Origin: Azoarcus sp. Aa7
GTDB lineage: Bacteria > Pseudomonadota > Gammaproteobacteria > Burkholderiales > Rhodocyclaceae
DNA length: 64,000 nt
Direction of reading: 5' to 3'
Assembly (NCBI RefSeq): GCF_014822185.1
Contig: NZ_QVLR01000040.1
Location: 1-64,000 of the forward strand
Positions 1 through 9,288 of this stretch are shown piece by piece. Under the pieces are notes generated by a model. That model was not told the origin of the DNA. It made no database searches and saw only the letters and a program-made list of their open reading frames with translations. The position numbers and the translations under genes are program-made. Each line of letters begins with the position of its first letter. The first letter of the stretch is position 1.

Positions 1-1109
1 GCGCGCCCCCCCGGCCGCCAATCCACGTCGCCGGTGATCCGCCCTGCTCCCGCCAGCCGCAGGATCAGGTCTTCGGCACGCACCCGCTTGGGCGTCCAGT
101 GCAGCCGCGCGGCAAGCTTCGTGAAAGGCAAGCCCTGCCGGTCGATCGCGTCGGGATGAAGATTCTCGACCGTTACCGGCCCCGACAATGCCCAGTCCCC
201 CTGCGCCTCGCCCTGCGCCGACAGGTCCGCCGCGATGCGCAGCGCCGCGCGCGGCGCGGAAGGCTCGAACACGGCCGGGTCGAGATCGCCCAGCGCGAGG
301 CGCAGCCTGCGCAAGGGCACCGCCTCGAACGGAGATGCAAGCATCTCGCCGTCGCCGCTCAGCCCTGCCCCTTCGGCCTCGATCCGCAGCTGCGGCGCAA
401 GCAGATCGCCAGCCGCGACGAACTGTAACCGGTATTCGTGCCCCTTGTTCGCCCCGGTCAGCGCCGCGCTCGCCGACAGCGCGAACGGGGCGCGCCCGTC
501 GATCTCGCCGGCCAACTCGGCCCGCCCGAAGGGCAGGGTCGCCGCAAGGGATTCGATGCGATGGCGACCGCCGTCGCTGCGCGCGCGGGCCGCGAGGTCG
601 GCAATTTCGAAGACGGACCCGGCAGCGGCGAGTTCGCCGTCCGTCCATTCGTGCACCGTGAGCCGGCCGATGCCGAGCGCTTGCGCCGCAAGGGAAACCG
701 GCAGCACGAGGGATTCGGGCGGAGTCCGCTGCGGGGGTTCATCCTGCGGACGCGTGGCGATGTCGACCCGCTCGGCCACGAGTTCGTCGATCGCGATGCC
801 GCCGTCGAACAAGGCGCCCGGACGCCAGGCCAGCGCGAGCCCTTCGACCCGCAGGCGCAGGTCGGGGCTGTCGATGCGCAGCACCCCGATGCGCAGCGGC
901 CCCGCAAGGCGACCGGCCGGGGACTCCAGCGCCACCTGTCCGCCGCTCAGGACACCGGCAAGCGCGGCCGCCGCCCGCAGACCCGATTCGGTCAGCACCA
1001 GCCACACCGCCGCAAGAGCGATCAACGCCGGCAGCGCGAGCGCCGCTCGCCACAGCCTCGCCGCCCGCCACCGCGGGAGACCGGATTTGGCGGAGACCGG
1101 CGACGTCAT
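1..1109 (-). CDS. tamB: TamB-like translocation and assembly module protein, N-terminal part (runs off the window)
   Basis: About 369 N-terminal residues are visible; the gene continues beyond position 1. The start is the ATG at 1107-1109, giving a short basic N-terminus, one membrane segment at about residues 16-38 (rich in Ala, Leu and Val), then a long soluble stretch of repeating short beta-like units (for example LRIGVLRIDSPDLRL and GGIAIDELVAERVDI). That pattern is typical of the TamB/DUF490 family, an inner-membrane-anchored periplasmic protein now linked to lipid transport and outer-membrane protein assembly. The start lies 12 bp after the trpC stop, so it is probably the last gene of the trp transcription unit. 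Its usual partner tamA is not upstream, where it would be expected. Identification rests on the N-terminal pattern only; an AsmA-like protein is the main alternative. Confidence 0.72.
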   Translation of the reverse strand, partial: MTSPVSAKSGLPRWRAARLWRAALALPALIALAAVWLVLTESGLRAAAALAGVLSGGQVALESPAGRLAGPLRIGVLRIDSPDLRLRVEGLALAWRPGALFDGGIAIDELVAERVDIATRPQDEPPQRTPPESLVLPVSLAAQALGIGRLTVHEWTDGELAAAGSVFEIADLAARARSDGGRHRIESLAATLPFGRAELAGEIDGRAPFALSASAALTGANKGHEYRLQFVAAGDLLAPQLRIEAEGAGLSGDGEMLASPFEAVPLRRLRLALGDLDPAVFEPSAPRAALRIAADLSAQGEAQGDWALSGPVTVENLHPDAIDRQGLPFTKLAARLHWTPKRVRAEDLILRLAGAGRITGDVDWRPGGR

Positions 1110-1121
1110 GCGTCGCTCCGC

Positions 1122-1910
1122 TCAGCCGAACAGTGCGCGCAACTCCTCGCCCGGATCCGGCGCACGCATGAAGGCTTCGCCAACGAGGAAGGCGTGCACG
1201 GCGTTCGACCGCATCAGCGCGACGTCCTGCGGCTTGAGGATGCCGGACTCGGTGACGACGATGCGTCCGGCGGGGACGCGCGGCAGCAGGTCCAGCGTCG
1301 TCTGCAGGCTGACCTCGAAGCTGCGCAGGTTGCGGTTGTTGATGCCGACGAGCGGGGTCGCGAGCTGCAGCGCGACGTCGAGCTCGGCCGCATCGTGCAC
1401 CTCGACGAGGACGGCCATGCCGAGGCTCGTCGCGATCGCCTCCATCTCCTGCATCTGCGCGAGATCCAGCGCCGCCGCGATCAGCAGGATCGCGTCCGCG
1501 CCCATCGCGCGCGCCTCGTACACCTGCCACGCGTCGACGAGGAAGTCCTTGCGCAGCGCCGGCAGCGCGCACGCCGCGCGCGCCGCCTGCAGGTATTCGG
1601 GTGCCCCCTGGAAGAACTGCCGGTCGGTCAGCACTGACAGGCAGGCCGCTCCCGCGCGCTCGTACTGCACCGCGATCTCGGCCGGGCGGAAATCCGCGCG
1701 GATCACGCCCTTCGACGGGCTCGCCTTCTTGACCTCGGCGATCACCGCGGCGTCGCCGGCGGCGATCTTCGCGCGCATCGCACCGACGAAATCGCGCGCA
1801 ACCGGCGCAATCTCGGCCTCCGCACGGACGCGCTCCAACGGACGGACCGCCTTGCCCGCCGCCACTTCCTCGGCCTTCACGGCCAGAATCTTGTTCAGGA
1901 TGTCGCTCAT
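1122..1910 (-). CDS. trpC: Indole-3-glycerol phosphate synthase
   Basis: Converts carboxyphenylamino-deoxyribulose phosphate to indole-3-glycerol phosphate in tryptophan synthesis. The protein is 262 aa, the usual size of the monofunctional TIM-barrel enzyme, and is not fused to TrpF. Family signatures are present: [11 protein letters not shown] (residues 58-68, catalytic Lys region), [22 protein letters not shown] and the phosphate-binding GEAFMR near the C-terminus. The ATG at 1908-1910 is chosen because MSDILNKI matches the normal N-terminus; an in-frame extension upstream would run into trpD and lacks family character. It follows trpD by 13 bp in the trpEGDC order. Confidence 0.97.
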   Translation of the reverse strand: MSDILNKILAVKAEEVAAGKAVRPLERVRAEAEIAPVARDFVGAMRAKIAAGDAAVIAEVKKASPSKGVIRADFRPAEIAVQYERAGAACLSVLTDRQFFQGAPEYLQAARAACALPALRKDFLVDAWQVYEARAMGADAILLIAAALDLAQMQEMEAIATSLGMAVLVEVHDAAELDVALQLATPLVGINNRNLRSFEVSLQTTLDLLPRVPAGRIVVTESGILKPQDVALMRSNAVHAFLVGEAFMRAPDPGEELRALFG

Positions 1911-1923
1911 GCTGGTGCCTGCC

Positions 1924-2955
1924 TCACGCGAACTGGCGGTTGAACGCGAGGAACTCCTCGAGCTTCGCCCGCGCCGCGCCGCTGGCGATGACCTCGCGCG
2001 CATGCACGATGCCGTCGGCGATCGAGTCGGCGAGGTTCGCCGTGTACAGCGCGACGCCCGCATTCAGGATCACGATGTCGCGCGCCGGGCCCGGCTTGTT
2101 GTCGAGCACGCCGAGCAGCACCGCCTTCGATTCCTCGGCGCTCTGCACCTGCAGGTTGCGCGTGCCGGCCATCGCCATGCCAAAGTCCTCGGGATGGATC
2201 TGGTACTCGCGGACCTCGCCGTCCTTCAGTTCGCCGACCATCGTCGCGGCGCCCAGGCTCACCTCGTCCATGCCATCCAGGCCATAGACGACCAGCACGT
2301 GCTTCGCGCCCAGACGCTGCATCACGCGCGCCTGGATGCCGACGAGATCCGGGTGGAACACGCCCATCAGCGTGTTCGGCGCGTCGGCCGGGTTCGTTAG
2401 CGGGCCCAAGATGTTGAAGATCGTACGCACGCCCATCTCGCGGCGCACCGGCGCGACGTTCTTCATCGCGCTGTGGTGGGCCGGTGCGAACATGAAGCCG
2501 ATGCCAGTCGCTTCGATCGAGGCCGCAACCTGTTCGGGCGTCGCACCGAGCTTCACGCCCAGCGCCTCGAGCACGTCCGCGGCGCCGCTCTTCGACGACA
2601 CGCTGCGCCCGCCGTGCTTGGCGACGCGTGCGCCGGCCGCCGCGGCGACGAAGATCGTCGTCGTCGAGATGTTGAAGGTGTTGGCGCCGTCGCCGCCGGT
2701 CCCGACAATGTCGAGGAAGTTCTGGTCCGGCCCCGCGACCTGCACCTTGGTCGACAGTTCGCGCATCACGGTTGCAGCGGCGGAGATCTCGCCGATCGTC
2801 TCCTTCTTCACGCGCAGGCCGGTGAGAATCGCCGCGGTCATCACCGGCGAGATCTCACCGGCCATGATCTGGCGCATCAGCGACAGCATCTCGTCGTAGA
2901 AGATCTCACGGTGGTCGATCGTGCGCTGCAGCGCTTCCTGGGCAGTAATCGTCAT
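1924..2955 (-). CDS. trpD: Anthranilate phosphoribosyltransferase
   Basis: Transfers phosphoribose from PRPP to anthranilate. The 343-aa length is normal for the stand-alone enzyme. Visible signatures are GTGGDG (residues 85-90, PRPP/Mg binding), KHGGRS (113-118), the anthranilate-site stretch FAPAHHSAM, and NILGPLTNP. The ATG at 2953-2955 has AAGGA seven bases upstream. It sits between trpG and trpC in the tryptophan operon, separated from trpG by about 70 bp. It is not fused to the glutaminase as in enteric bacteria. Confidence 0.98.
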   Translation of the reverse strand: MTITAQEALQRTIDHREIFYDEMLSLMRQIMAGEISPVMTAAILTGLRVKKETIGEISAAATVMRELSTKVQVAGPDQNFLDIVGTGGDGANTFNISTTTIFVAAAAGARVAKHGGRSVSSKSGAADVLEALGVKLGATPEQVAASIEATGIGFMFAPAHHSAMKNVAPVRREMGVRTIFNILGPLTNPADAPNTLMGVFHPDLVGIQARVMQRLGAKHVLVVYGLDGMDEVSLGAATMVGELKDGEVREYQIHPEDFGMAMAGTRNLQVQSAEESKAVLLGVLDNKPGPARDIVILNAGVALYTANLADSIADGIVHAREVIASGAARAKLEEFLAFNRQFA

Positions 2956-3024
2956 GGCAATCCTTGTCTGTTCACGCAGACCACGAGCGTGCGCTCGGGT
3001 TCACCTCGGTTGTCACCTGAGCTT

Positions 3025-3600
3025 TCAATTCTCGCGGCTCTGATCGAGGAAATTCTTGAGCATCGCGTGGCCGTGCTCGGTCAGGATGGACTCGGGGTGG
3101 AACTGCACGCCCTCGACCGCGAGCGTCTTGTGGCGCACGCCCATGATCTCGCCGTCGTCGGTCCACGCCGTCACCGCGAGGCAGTCGGGCAGGCTCTCGC
3201 GTTCGATCGCCAGCGAATGGTAACGCGTGCAGGTCACCGGGTTGGGCAGGCCCCTGAACACGCCGACGTCCTCGTGATGCACCGGCGAGGTCTTGCCGTG
3301 CATCAGGCGCTTGGCGTGCACGATCTTGCCGCCGAAGGCCGCACCGATGCTCTGGTGGCCGAGGCACACGCCGAGGAGGGGGATCTTGCCGGCGAACTCG
3401 CGGATCGCCGGCACCGAGATGCCGGCCTCGGCCGGCGTGCAGGGTCCGGGCGAGATCACGAGCTGCTCGGGCTTCATCAGCGCGATCTGTTCGAGGGTGA
3501 TTTCGTCGTTGCGATACACCTTCACCTGCGCGCCGAGCTCGCCGAAGTACTGCACGAGGTTGTAGGTGAAGCTGTCGTAGTTGTCGATCATCAGCAGCAT
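3025..3600 (-). CDS. trpG: Anthranilate synthase component II (glutamine amidotransferase)
   Basis: Supplies ammonia from glutamine to TrpE; in many bacteria it also serves aminodeoxychorismate synthase. The protein is a 191-aa class I amidotransferase. The triad is visible: Cys79 in GVCLGHQ, and His168/Glu170 in QFHPES. SPGPCTP (about residues 50-56) forms part of the active-site loop. The start is the ATG at 3598-3600 ([11 protein letters not shown]), which matches the conserved N-terminus; the reading frame stays open upstream but that stretch is not protein-like. It lies 82 bp downstream of trpE. Confidence 0.97.
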   Translation of the reverse strand: MLLMIDNYDSFTYNLVQYFGELGAQVKVYRNDEITLEQIALMKPEQLVISPGPCTPAEAGISVPAIREFAGKIPLLGVCLGHQSIGAAFGGKIVHAKRLMHGKTSPVHHEDVGVFRGLPNPVTCTRYHSLAIERESLPDCLAVTAWTDDGEIMGVRHKTLAVEGVQFHPESILTEHGHAMLKNFLDQSREN

Positions 3601-3682
3601 GGATGCATTCCTTCTTGCGCGTCGGCACGCGGAGCGCGCCACACGGGGAACACGGCGGCGCGGCGGCCACCGCTCCGCAGGT

Positions 3683-5170
3683 TCAGTCGATGCGGGTGTC
3701 GAGCCCGGATTCCGCCATTTCCGCGGCACGCAGCATCGCCCGCGCCTTGTTCTGCGTCTCCGTCCATTCGGCATCCGGATTGGAGTCGGCGACGATGCCG
3801 GCACCGGCCTGCACATGGATGTGACCGTCCTTGATCACCGCGGTGCGGATCGCGATCGCGAGGTCCATGTCGCCGTGGAAGCCGATGTAGCCGACCGCGC
3901 CCGCATAGACGCCGCGCTTGACCGGTTCGAGCTCGTCAATGATCTCCATCGCGCGCAGCTTGGGCGCACCCGACACGGTGCCGGCGGGGAAGGTCGCGCG
4001 CAGCACCGCCAGCGCGTTGAGATCGTCCTTCAGGCGCGCCTCGACGTTGGACACGATGTGCATCACGTGCGAATAGCGCTCGATCGTGAACTGGTCGGTG
4101 ACCCGGACGCTGCCCGTCTCGGCAACGCGCCCCGCGTCGTTGCGCCCGAGGTCCAGCAGCTGCAGGTGCTCCGCGCGCTCCTTCTCGTCGGCGAGCAGGT
4201 CCGCTTCCAGCGCGTCGTCCTCGGCCGGCGTCGCGCCGCGCGGCCGCGTACCGGCGATCGGGCGCACCGTGACGCGCTTGCCCTGCCCGTCCTCGTCGAG
4301 GCGCACCAAGATTTCCGGAGATGCGCCGACGACGTGGAAGTCCTCGAAGTTGAAATAGAACATGTAGGGCGAGGGGTTCAGCGAACGGATCGCGCGGTAC
4401 AGCGCCATCGGGCTCGCCGCGTAGGGCTTGCTCATGCGCTGCGACAGCACGACCTGCATGATGTCGCCGTCGACGATGTACTGCTTGGCGCGATTCACCG
4501 CGGCCTTGAACGCTTCCTCGCCGAAGCTCGACACCGCCGGCTGCGGCTCGGCATGCATGTCCTCGGGGATCTGCACCGGCGCGCGCAGCCGCGCGAGGAG
4601 TTCGCGCAGGCGCTTCTTCGCACGCTTGAAGGCGCCCGGCACTTCCGGCTCGGCATACACGACCAGCGTGAGCTTGCCGGAGAGGTTATCGACGATCGCG
4701 ATTTCCTCGGACAAGAGCAGCAGGATGTCCGGCGTGCCGATCGTGTCGTCTTTCGGCGCATGGGCGAGGCGCGGCTCGATGTAGCGCACGGTGTCGTAGC
4801 CGAAGCAGCCGACCAGGCCGCCCGCGAAACGCGGCAGGCCGTCGCGCGGCGGCACCTTGATGCGCTCCATGAACTCGGCGACGTAGTTCAGCGGATCGCC
4901 GTAGTCGCGCCGCTCGACGAGGCGGTTGCCGGTCAGCAGCAGCGCCGAGCGGCCATACACCTCGATGCGCGTCGAGGCCGCCAGCCCAATCATCGAGTAG
5001 CGGCCGAAGCGCTCGCCGCCCTGCACCGATTCGAGCAGGTAGGAATACGGTTCGTTGGCGAGCTTCAGGTAAATCGACAGCGGGGTGTCGAGGTCGGCGA
5101 AGGTTTCGAGCGTAACCGGGATGCGGTTGTAGCCCTGCGCGGCCAGCGCGTTGAATTCCTGCTCAAGCAT
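3683..5170 (-). CDS. trpE: Anthranilate synthase component I
   Basis: Condenses chorismate with ammonia from TrpG to give anthranilate, the committed step of tryptophan synthesis. The 495-aa chorismate-binding enzyme shows [27 protein letters not shown] and the C-terminal block [11 protein letters not shown]...[10 protein letters not shown]. The ATG at 5168-5170 is preferred because GTGGAG lies six bases upstream and MLEQEF is a normal start; a GTG/ATG further upstream adds 11 unlikely residues. It is separated from gph by 217 bp, which contains a candidate Trp-rich leader (see 5243-5341). Feedback inhibition by tryptophan is known for the family but is not shown by this sequence. Confidence 0.97.
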   Translation of the reverse strand: MLEQEFNALAAQGYNRIPVTLETFADLDTPLSIYLKLANEPYSYLLESVQGGERFGRYSMIGLAASTRIEVYGRSALLLTGNRLVERRDYGDPLNYVAEFMERIKVPPRDGLPRFAGGLVGCFGYDTVRYIEPRLAHAPKDDTIGTPDILLLLSEEIAIVDNLSGKLTLVVYAEPEVPGAFKRAKKRLRELLARLRAPVQIPEDMHAEPQPAVSSFGEEAFKAAVNRAKQYIVDGDIMQVVLSQRMSKPYAASPMALYRAIRSLNPSPYMFYFNFEDFHVVGASPEILVRLDEDGQGKRVTVRPIAGTRPRGATPAEDDALEADLLADEKERAEHLQLLDLGRNDAGRVAETGSVRVTDQFTIERYSHVMHIVSNVEARLKDDLNALAVLRATFPAGTVSGAPKLRAMEIIDELEPVKRGVYAGAVGYIGFHGDMDLAIAIRTAVIKDGHIHVQAGAGIVADSNPDAEWTETQNKARAMLRAAEMAESGLDTRID

Positions 5171-5208
5171 GGAGACTCCACGGGAAACGGTTCGATTCGG
5201 CAAGGGGT

Positions 5209-5261
5209 GCGGGCAAGTCGTCGCCCGCGAAGCAGTCGCGTATCAGTGGCCCGCAGGCCAC
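5209..5261 (-). promoter_or_regulatory. Alternative hairpins upstream of trpE (possible attenuator)
   Basis: Two perfect 6-bp stems lie between the Trp-codon cluster and trpE. The first is 5246-5261 (GTGGCC, 4-nt loop, GGCCAC), which overlaps the last Trp codon. The second is 5209-5228 (GCGGGC, 8-nt loop, GCCCGC). The 5209-5214 arm can also pair with 5249-5254, which belongs to the first hairpin, so the two states compete. No U-run follows, so a standard intrinsic terminator is not shown; any control could instead act on translation or need Rho. Confidence 0.35.
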
Positions 5262-5341
5262 GAGCGCCAGCCGCGCCAGCGCAGTTGCGCGGCGACAAAC
5301 TGGGTGCTTTCCTTTACCGAATCCCGGTTCCTGTAGGTCAC
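5243..5341 (-). other. Candidate trp leader peptide with three Trp codons
   Basis: In the gap between gph and trpE, one minus-strand frame ends with Trp codons at 5276-5278, 5267-5269 and 5258-5260, then stops at 5243-5245. Read from the GTG at 5339-5341, the peptide is 32 aa with Trp at residues 22, 25 and 28. That density is unusual and resembles trp attenuator leaders. Against it, there is no ATG and only a weak ribosome site before the GTG; the good AAAGGAAAG (about 5314-5322) is not placed before an in-frame start. The frame is also open back into gph. Treat this as a hypothesis. Confidence 0.35.
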
Positions 5342-5387
5342 GATGTCTCGATCGGATGATGGAGTCTTGCGGATATGCGCCGGAACT

Positions 5388-6077
5388 TCACGCCGCTGCG
5401 ATGCGGTCGAGCGCCCCGGTAGCGACCGATAGTAGCCCATCGCATTCGATGGTGTCCACCGGCATGCCTTCGCTATATCCATAGGTCACGAGCAGCACCG
5501 GCATGCCCGCGCCGCGTGCTGCGAGCGCGTCGTTGGCCGAATCGCCGATCATCAGCGCCTGCGGCGACGACACGCCCAGCAACTCGCACGCATGGTGCAG
5601 CACCGCCGGGTCGGGCTTCTTCACCGGCAACGTGTCGCCGCTGACGACCGCGCCGAAATACGGTGTCAGGCCCATGCGCTCGAGCAGCGGCAGCGTGAAG
5701 GCCTCGGCCTTGTTCGTGACGCACGCGAGCCTCAGGTCCATCGCGCGCATCGCCTCCAGCGTCTCGACCACGCCTGGGTAGATGCGCGTGCTGCGGCCGT
5801 TCACGACCGCGTAATGGCGCCTGAACACGACGACCGCCTGTTCGACCTCGTCCTCGCCCGCGTGCGCATCCTCGGTCATGCAGCGGCGCACGAGGTTGGG
5901 GATGCCCTTGCCGACGAAGGAATGGATCTGTTCGAGCGGGCGCGCAGTACGCCCCATCTCGGCGAGCATCAGGTTGGCGGCGTCGGCCAGGTCGTGGATC
6001 GTGTCGAGGAGCGTGCCGTCGAGATCGAACAGCACCGCCCGCACGGGAAAGCGCGCGAGGCTCACGGAGTCGCTCAC
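5388..6077 (-). CDS. gph: Phosphoglycolate phosphatase (HAD superfamily)
   Basis: Hydrolyses 2-phosphoglycolate, a salvage reaction for glycolate formed from DNA damage repair or oxygenase activity. The 229-aa HAD hydrolase shows motif [11 protein letters not shown], with nucleophile Asp18 and Asp20, a cap domain, motif III around PVKKPDP, and motif IV GDSANDA. The start overlaps the rpe stop by four bases, so it is translationally coupled to rpe. The rpe-gph-trpE order is common in beta- and gammaproteobacteria. The specific substrate is inferred from the family and neighbours. Confidence 0.93.
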   Translation of the reverse strand: MSDSVSLARFPVRAVLFDLDGTLLDTIHDLADAANLMLAEMGRTARPLEQIHSFVGKGIPNLVRRCMTEDAHAGEDEVEQAVVVFRRHYAVVNGRSTRIYPGVVETLEAMRAMDLRLACVTNKAEAFTLPLLERMGLTPYFGAVVSGDTLPVKKPDPAVLHHACELLGVSSPQALMIGDSANDALAARGAGMPVLLVTYGYSEGMPVDTIECDGLLSVATGALDRIAAA

Positions 6078-6769
6078 GGTTTGACCTTGGCGAGCTCGGC
6101 GCGCAGCGCGGCGATCACGCTGTCGTAGCGGTTGGGGTCGCCGTCGCGCCCTGCACCGAACACCGCCGAGCCGGCGACGAAGGTGTCGGCGCCCGCGGCG
6201 GCGATCTCGGCGATGTTGTCGACCTTCACGCCGCCATCGATCTGCAGCAGGATGCGGCGCCCGCTCGCCGCCTCATAGGCGTCGAGCCGCTCGCGCGTCG
6301 CGCGCAGCTTGCCGAGCGTGCCGGGGATGAACTTCTGCCCGCCGAAACCGGGATTCACGCTCATCAGCAGCACCATGTCGATGTCGTCGAGCGCGTGGTC
6401 AAGGTAGTGCAGCGGCGTGGCCGGGTTGAACACCAGGCCCGCCTTGCAGCCGTGGTCGCGGATCAGCGCGAGGGTGCGGTGGATGTGGTCGGACGCTTCC
6501 GGGTGGAAGGTGATCACGTTCGCGCCGGCCTTGGCGAAGTCGGGAATGATGCGGTCGACCGGCTTCACCATCAGATGCACGTCGATCGGCGCCTCGGTGT
6601 GCGGGCGGATCGCCTCGCACACCAGCGGGCCGATCGTGAGGTTCGGCACGTAATGGTTGTCCATCACGTCGAAGTGGATCCAGTCCGCGCCGGCGGCGAT
6701 GACGTTGCGCACTTCCTCGCCGAGGCGGGCGAAGTCGGCCGAAAGCAGGCTGGGGGCGATGCGGTACAT
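6074..6769 (-). CDS. rpe: Ribulose-phosphate 3-epimerase
   Basis: Interconverts ribulose-5-phosphate and xylulose-5-phosphate in the pentose phosphate and Calvin pathways. The 231-aa TIM-barrel protein carries [10 protein letters not shown] at residues 4-13, the metal-site block [12 protein letters not shown] (about 32-43), [11 protein letters not shown], and the phosphate-binding DGGV. The ATG at 6767-6769 has AGGAG six bases upstream; an upstream in-frame extension lacks family residues. It is first of the rpe-gph pair and 78 bp downstream of the GAF-ATPase gene. Confidence 0.97.
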   Translation of the reverse strand: MYRIAPSLLSADFARLGEEVRNVIAAGADWIHFDVMDNHYVPNLTIGPLVCEAIRPHTEAPIDVHLMVKPVDRIIPDFAKAGANVITFHPEASDHIHRTLALIRDHGCKAGLVFNPATPLHYLDHALDDIDMVLLMSVNPGFGGQKFIPGTLGKLRATRERLDAYEAASGRRILLQIDGGVKVDNIAEIAAAGADTFVAGSAVFGAGRDGDPNRYDSVIAALRAELAKVKP

Positions 6770-6847
6770 GGGGAACTCCTGTATTTCGTGCGACGATTTT
6801 ACCCGCAGGCGGGCAGGCATTTCGATCCGGCACCACCCGCAATCCGA

Positions 6848-9208
6848 TCAGCGCACGCACACGCGCCGTACCTGCTCCATGTCGGTGACGCCCGCGAGCA
6901 CCTTCTCGATGCCGTCCTGGCGCAGCGTGCGCAGGCCTTCCGCGAGCGCGAGCGCCAGCAACTGCGCGACGCGCGCGCGCTCCTGGATCAGGCGCTTGAC
7001 CTCGTTGGTGGCGACCATCAGCTCGTGCAGGCCGACGCGCCCGCGATAGCCGCCGTTGCACTCGGTGCAGCCCACCGCGCGGTACAGCGTGAATCGGCCG
7101 TCGCCATCGCCATGCTCGGCCTTCAGCCGGGCCAGCACAGCCGCGCGCGCCGCCGCCGGATCGGCCTGGAAATCCGGCGTCCCCGCCATGTCCTCGCAAT
7201 ACTCGTCGAGGATCTGCTGCACTTCGCCGTCGTCCGGGCGATAGGACTCCTTGCACTTGCACAGGCGCTTGGTGAGGCGCTGCGCGAGCACGCCGAGCAG
7301 CGCGTCGCCGAAGTTGAACGGATCCATGCCCATGTCGAGCAGGCGCACGATCGATTCCGGCGCGCTGTTGGTGTGCAGCGTCGAGAACACGAGGTGGCCG
7401 GTGAGCGAGGCCTCGATGCCGACCGAGACGGTCTCCTTGTCGCGCATCTCGCCGACCATGATCACGTCCGGATCGGCGCGCAGGAAGGAGCGCATCATGG
7501 TCGCGAAATCCAGCCCCGCCTTGCGGTTCACCTGCACCTGGCGCAGGCCCTTCTGCGTGATTTCGACCGGATCCTCGGCGGTCCAGATCTTGGTCTCGGG
7601 CGTGTTGATGTGACCGAGGATGGAATGCAGCGTCGTCGTCTTGCCCGAGCCGGTCGGGCCGCACACGAAGAACAGGCCGTAGGGCTTCACGATCACCGAC
7701 TTCAGGCGCGCGAGGTTGTGCGGACTGAGCCCGAGTTTGTCGAGCGGCAGCGGCTCGCTGTTGGCGAGCAGGCGCATCACGACGTCTTCCATCCCGCCCG
7801 CGGTCGGCACCGTGGCGACGCGCAGCTCGATGTCGAGCGGCGCGAATTTGCGGAACTTGATCTTGCCGTCCTGCGGCCTGCGGCGCTCGGAAATGTCCAG
7901 GTCGCACATGATCTTGATGCGCGTGACGAGCGGATTGCGGTAGCTCGCCGGGATCTGGATGTAGGGCACGAGCGTGCCGTCCTTGCGGAAGCGGATCAGC
8001 GTCTTTTCCTTGCCCGGCCGCGGCTCGATGTGGATGTCCGAGGCGCCCTGGCGGTGCGCGTCGATGATGATCTTGTTCACGAGCTTCACCAGCTCGTTGT
8101 CGGCCGCCGCGGAGACGTCGTCGGCGACCGAGCCCTCCTGCTCGTCGTCCATGAGGTCGTGCAGCAGGTCATCGACCGAACCGCTCTCGATCGTCGGCTC
8201 GAAGTAGTGGTCGACGGTCTGTTCGAACTCGCAGTGCGTCGTGACGCGGTAGGCGAGCTTCTTCCGCGGGAACACGTTCTCGGCGACGCGCGACACGCGC
8301 ACCTGCTCGGGATCGTAGGTGAGCAGGACGATGCCCTCGTTGCTCTCCTCCAGCGGCAGCCACTGATTCTGCTGCACGTATTCGCGCTTGATGTTGCGCA
8401 GCAGGTCCACCTGCTTGACGCGATCGGTGCGGAAAGGCTCGTACGCGACGTTGAAGAAGCGTGCGGCCGCGTCGCCGATCTGCGGCAGGGTGAGGCCGTA
8501 CTTTTCCACCAGCACGTCCTCGACGTGGGCCCCGGTCTCGCGCGAGATGCGCATCGCGTCATCCATCTCGCCCGTGACGATGCGCCCGTCCGCGATCAGC
8601 GCGTCGTAGCGCGAGCGCAGCGCCGCCGGCGCATTGCTGCGCTGCGCGAAGGCGACCCCGAGGGTCTGCGCCAGCCCCAGCAGGCCTTCCTTCGCGACGG
8701 GCGAGAAATCCGCACCGCTTGCGGGGTTCATTACCTGGATGACGCCGTGCAGCTTGCCGCTGTTCGGATCGACGATCGGCGCGCACAGCATCTGCCGCGT
8801 GCGGGCGCCGGCGAGGCTGTCACTGATCGTGCGGAACCGCAGCGTCGGCGAGATCGCCGCGAGTTCGGCGGCATCGTAGACATCGTGCAGGTTGAGTGTT
8901 TCGCCCGTCAGCGCGACATAGCCCGCAATGCTGCTCTCGTCGATCGGCAGCCGCGCCCCCGGCGCCGCTCCGCGGCCGGTCTTGACCCGGGCCACCAGGT
9001 GCGAGCCGCTTTCATTGACGACGAAAAACGACAGGCGCTCCGCAGCGAACAGCGAGCACAGCTCGGACGACAGCTCGGACACGATCTCGTCGATATCCTT
9101 GCTCGCGTGGATACGGGCGGTGATCGCCTGCAGGCCCTTGAAGAAGGCCAGCCGCGTCGCGACCTCTCCCCCGGCTCCGGGTCTTCCTTGCGTCATGCTG
9201 ATGGACAT
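6848..9208 (-). CDS. GspE/PilB-family secretion ATPase with N-terminal GAF domain
   Basis: A 786-aa three-part protein. The N-terminal about 180 residues are GAF-like (a sensory fold). Next comes a MshEN/T2SSE-N-type region. The C-terminal half is a type II secretion/type IV pilus assembly ATPase with Walker A GPTGSGKT (about residue 516), a Walker B region with DPDVIMVGEMRD, a His box STLHTNS, and the zinc tetracysteine (CKC about 649, CTEC about 712). The start at 9206-9208 is preferred over an upstream ATG because it has an AGG-containing ribosome site. It lies away from any pilus or secretion operon, next to FHA, PP2C and MBL genes. Its motor partner is unknown; the GAF fusion suggests ligand-controlled activity (inference). 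Confidence 0.88.
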   Translation of the reverse strand: MSISMTQGRPGAGGEVATRLAFFKGLQAITARIHASKDIDEIVSELSSELCSLFAAERLSFFVVNESGSHLVARVKTGRGAAPGARLPIDESSIAGYVALTGETLNLHDVYDAAELAAISPTLRFRTISDSLAGARTRQMLCAPIVDPNSGKLHGVIQVMNPASGADFSPVAKEGLLGLAQTLGVAFAQRSNAPAALRSRYDALIADGRIVTGEMDDAMRISRETGAHVEDVLVEKYGLTLPQIGDAAARFFNVAYEPFRTDRVKQVDLLRNIKREYVQQNQWLPLEESNEGIVLLTYDPEQVRVSRVAENVFPRKKLAYRVTTHCEFEQTVDHYFEPTIESGSVDDLLHDLMDDEQEGSVADDVSAAADNELVKLVNKIIIDAHRQGASDIHIEPRPGKEKTLIRFRKDGTLVPYIQIPASYRNPLVTRIKIMCDLDISERRRPQDGKIKFRKFAPLDIELRVATVPTAGGMEDVVMRLLANSEPLPLDKLGLSPHNLARLKSVIVKPYGLFFVCGPTGSGKTTTLHSILGHINTPETKIWTAEDPVEITQKGLRQVQVNRKAGLDFATMMRSFLRADPDVIMVGEMRDKETVSVGIEASLTGHLVFSTLHTNSAPESIVRLLDMGMDPFNFGDALLGVLAQRLTKRLCKCKESYRPDDGEVQQILDEYCEDMAGTPDFQADPAAARAAVLARLKAEHGDGDGRFTLYRAVGCTECNGGYRGRVGLHELMVATNEVKRLIQERARVAQLLALALAEGLRTLRQDGIEKVLAGVTDMEQVRRVCVR

Positions 9209-9288
9209 GCGGGTACCTGCTGTGCGGGACGTTTGAATGGCAAACATTCGGAACCGGCCATTCTAGCGGCACCCGGGCAGCGCGAGAA

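Noticed and set aside
235-2400. 721-aa open frame on the plus strand across tamB, trpC and trpD
   Set aside because: Spans three confident minus-strand genes in antisense; Ser/Ala/Arg-rich with no family character.
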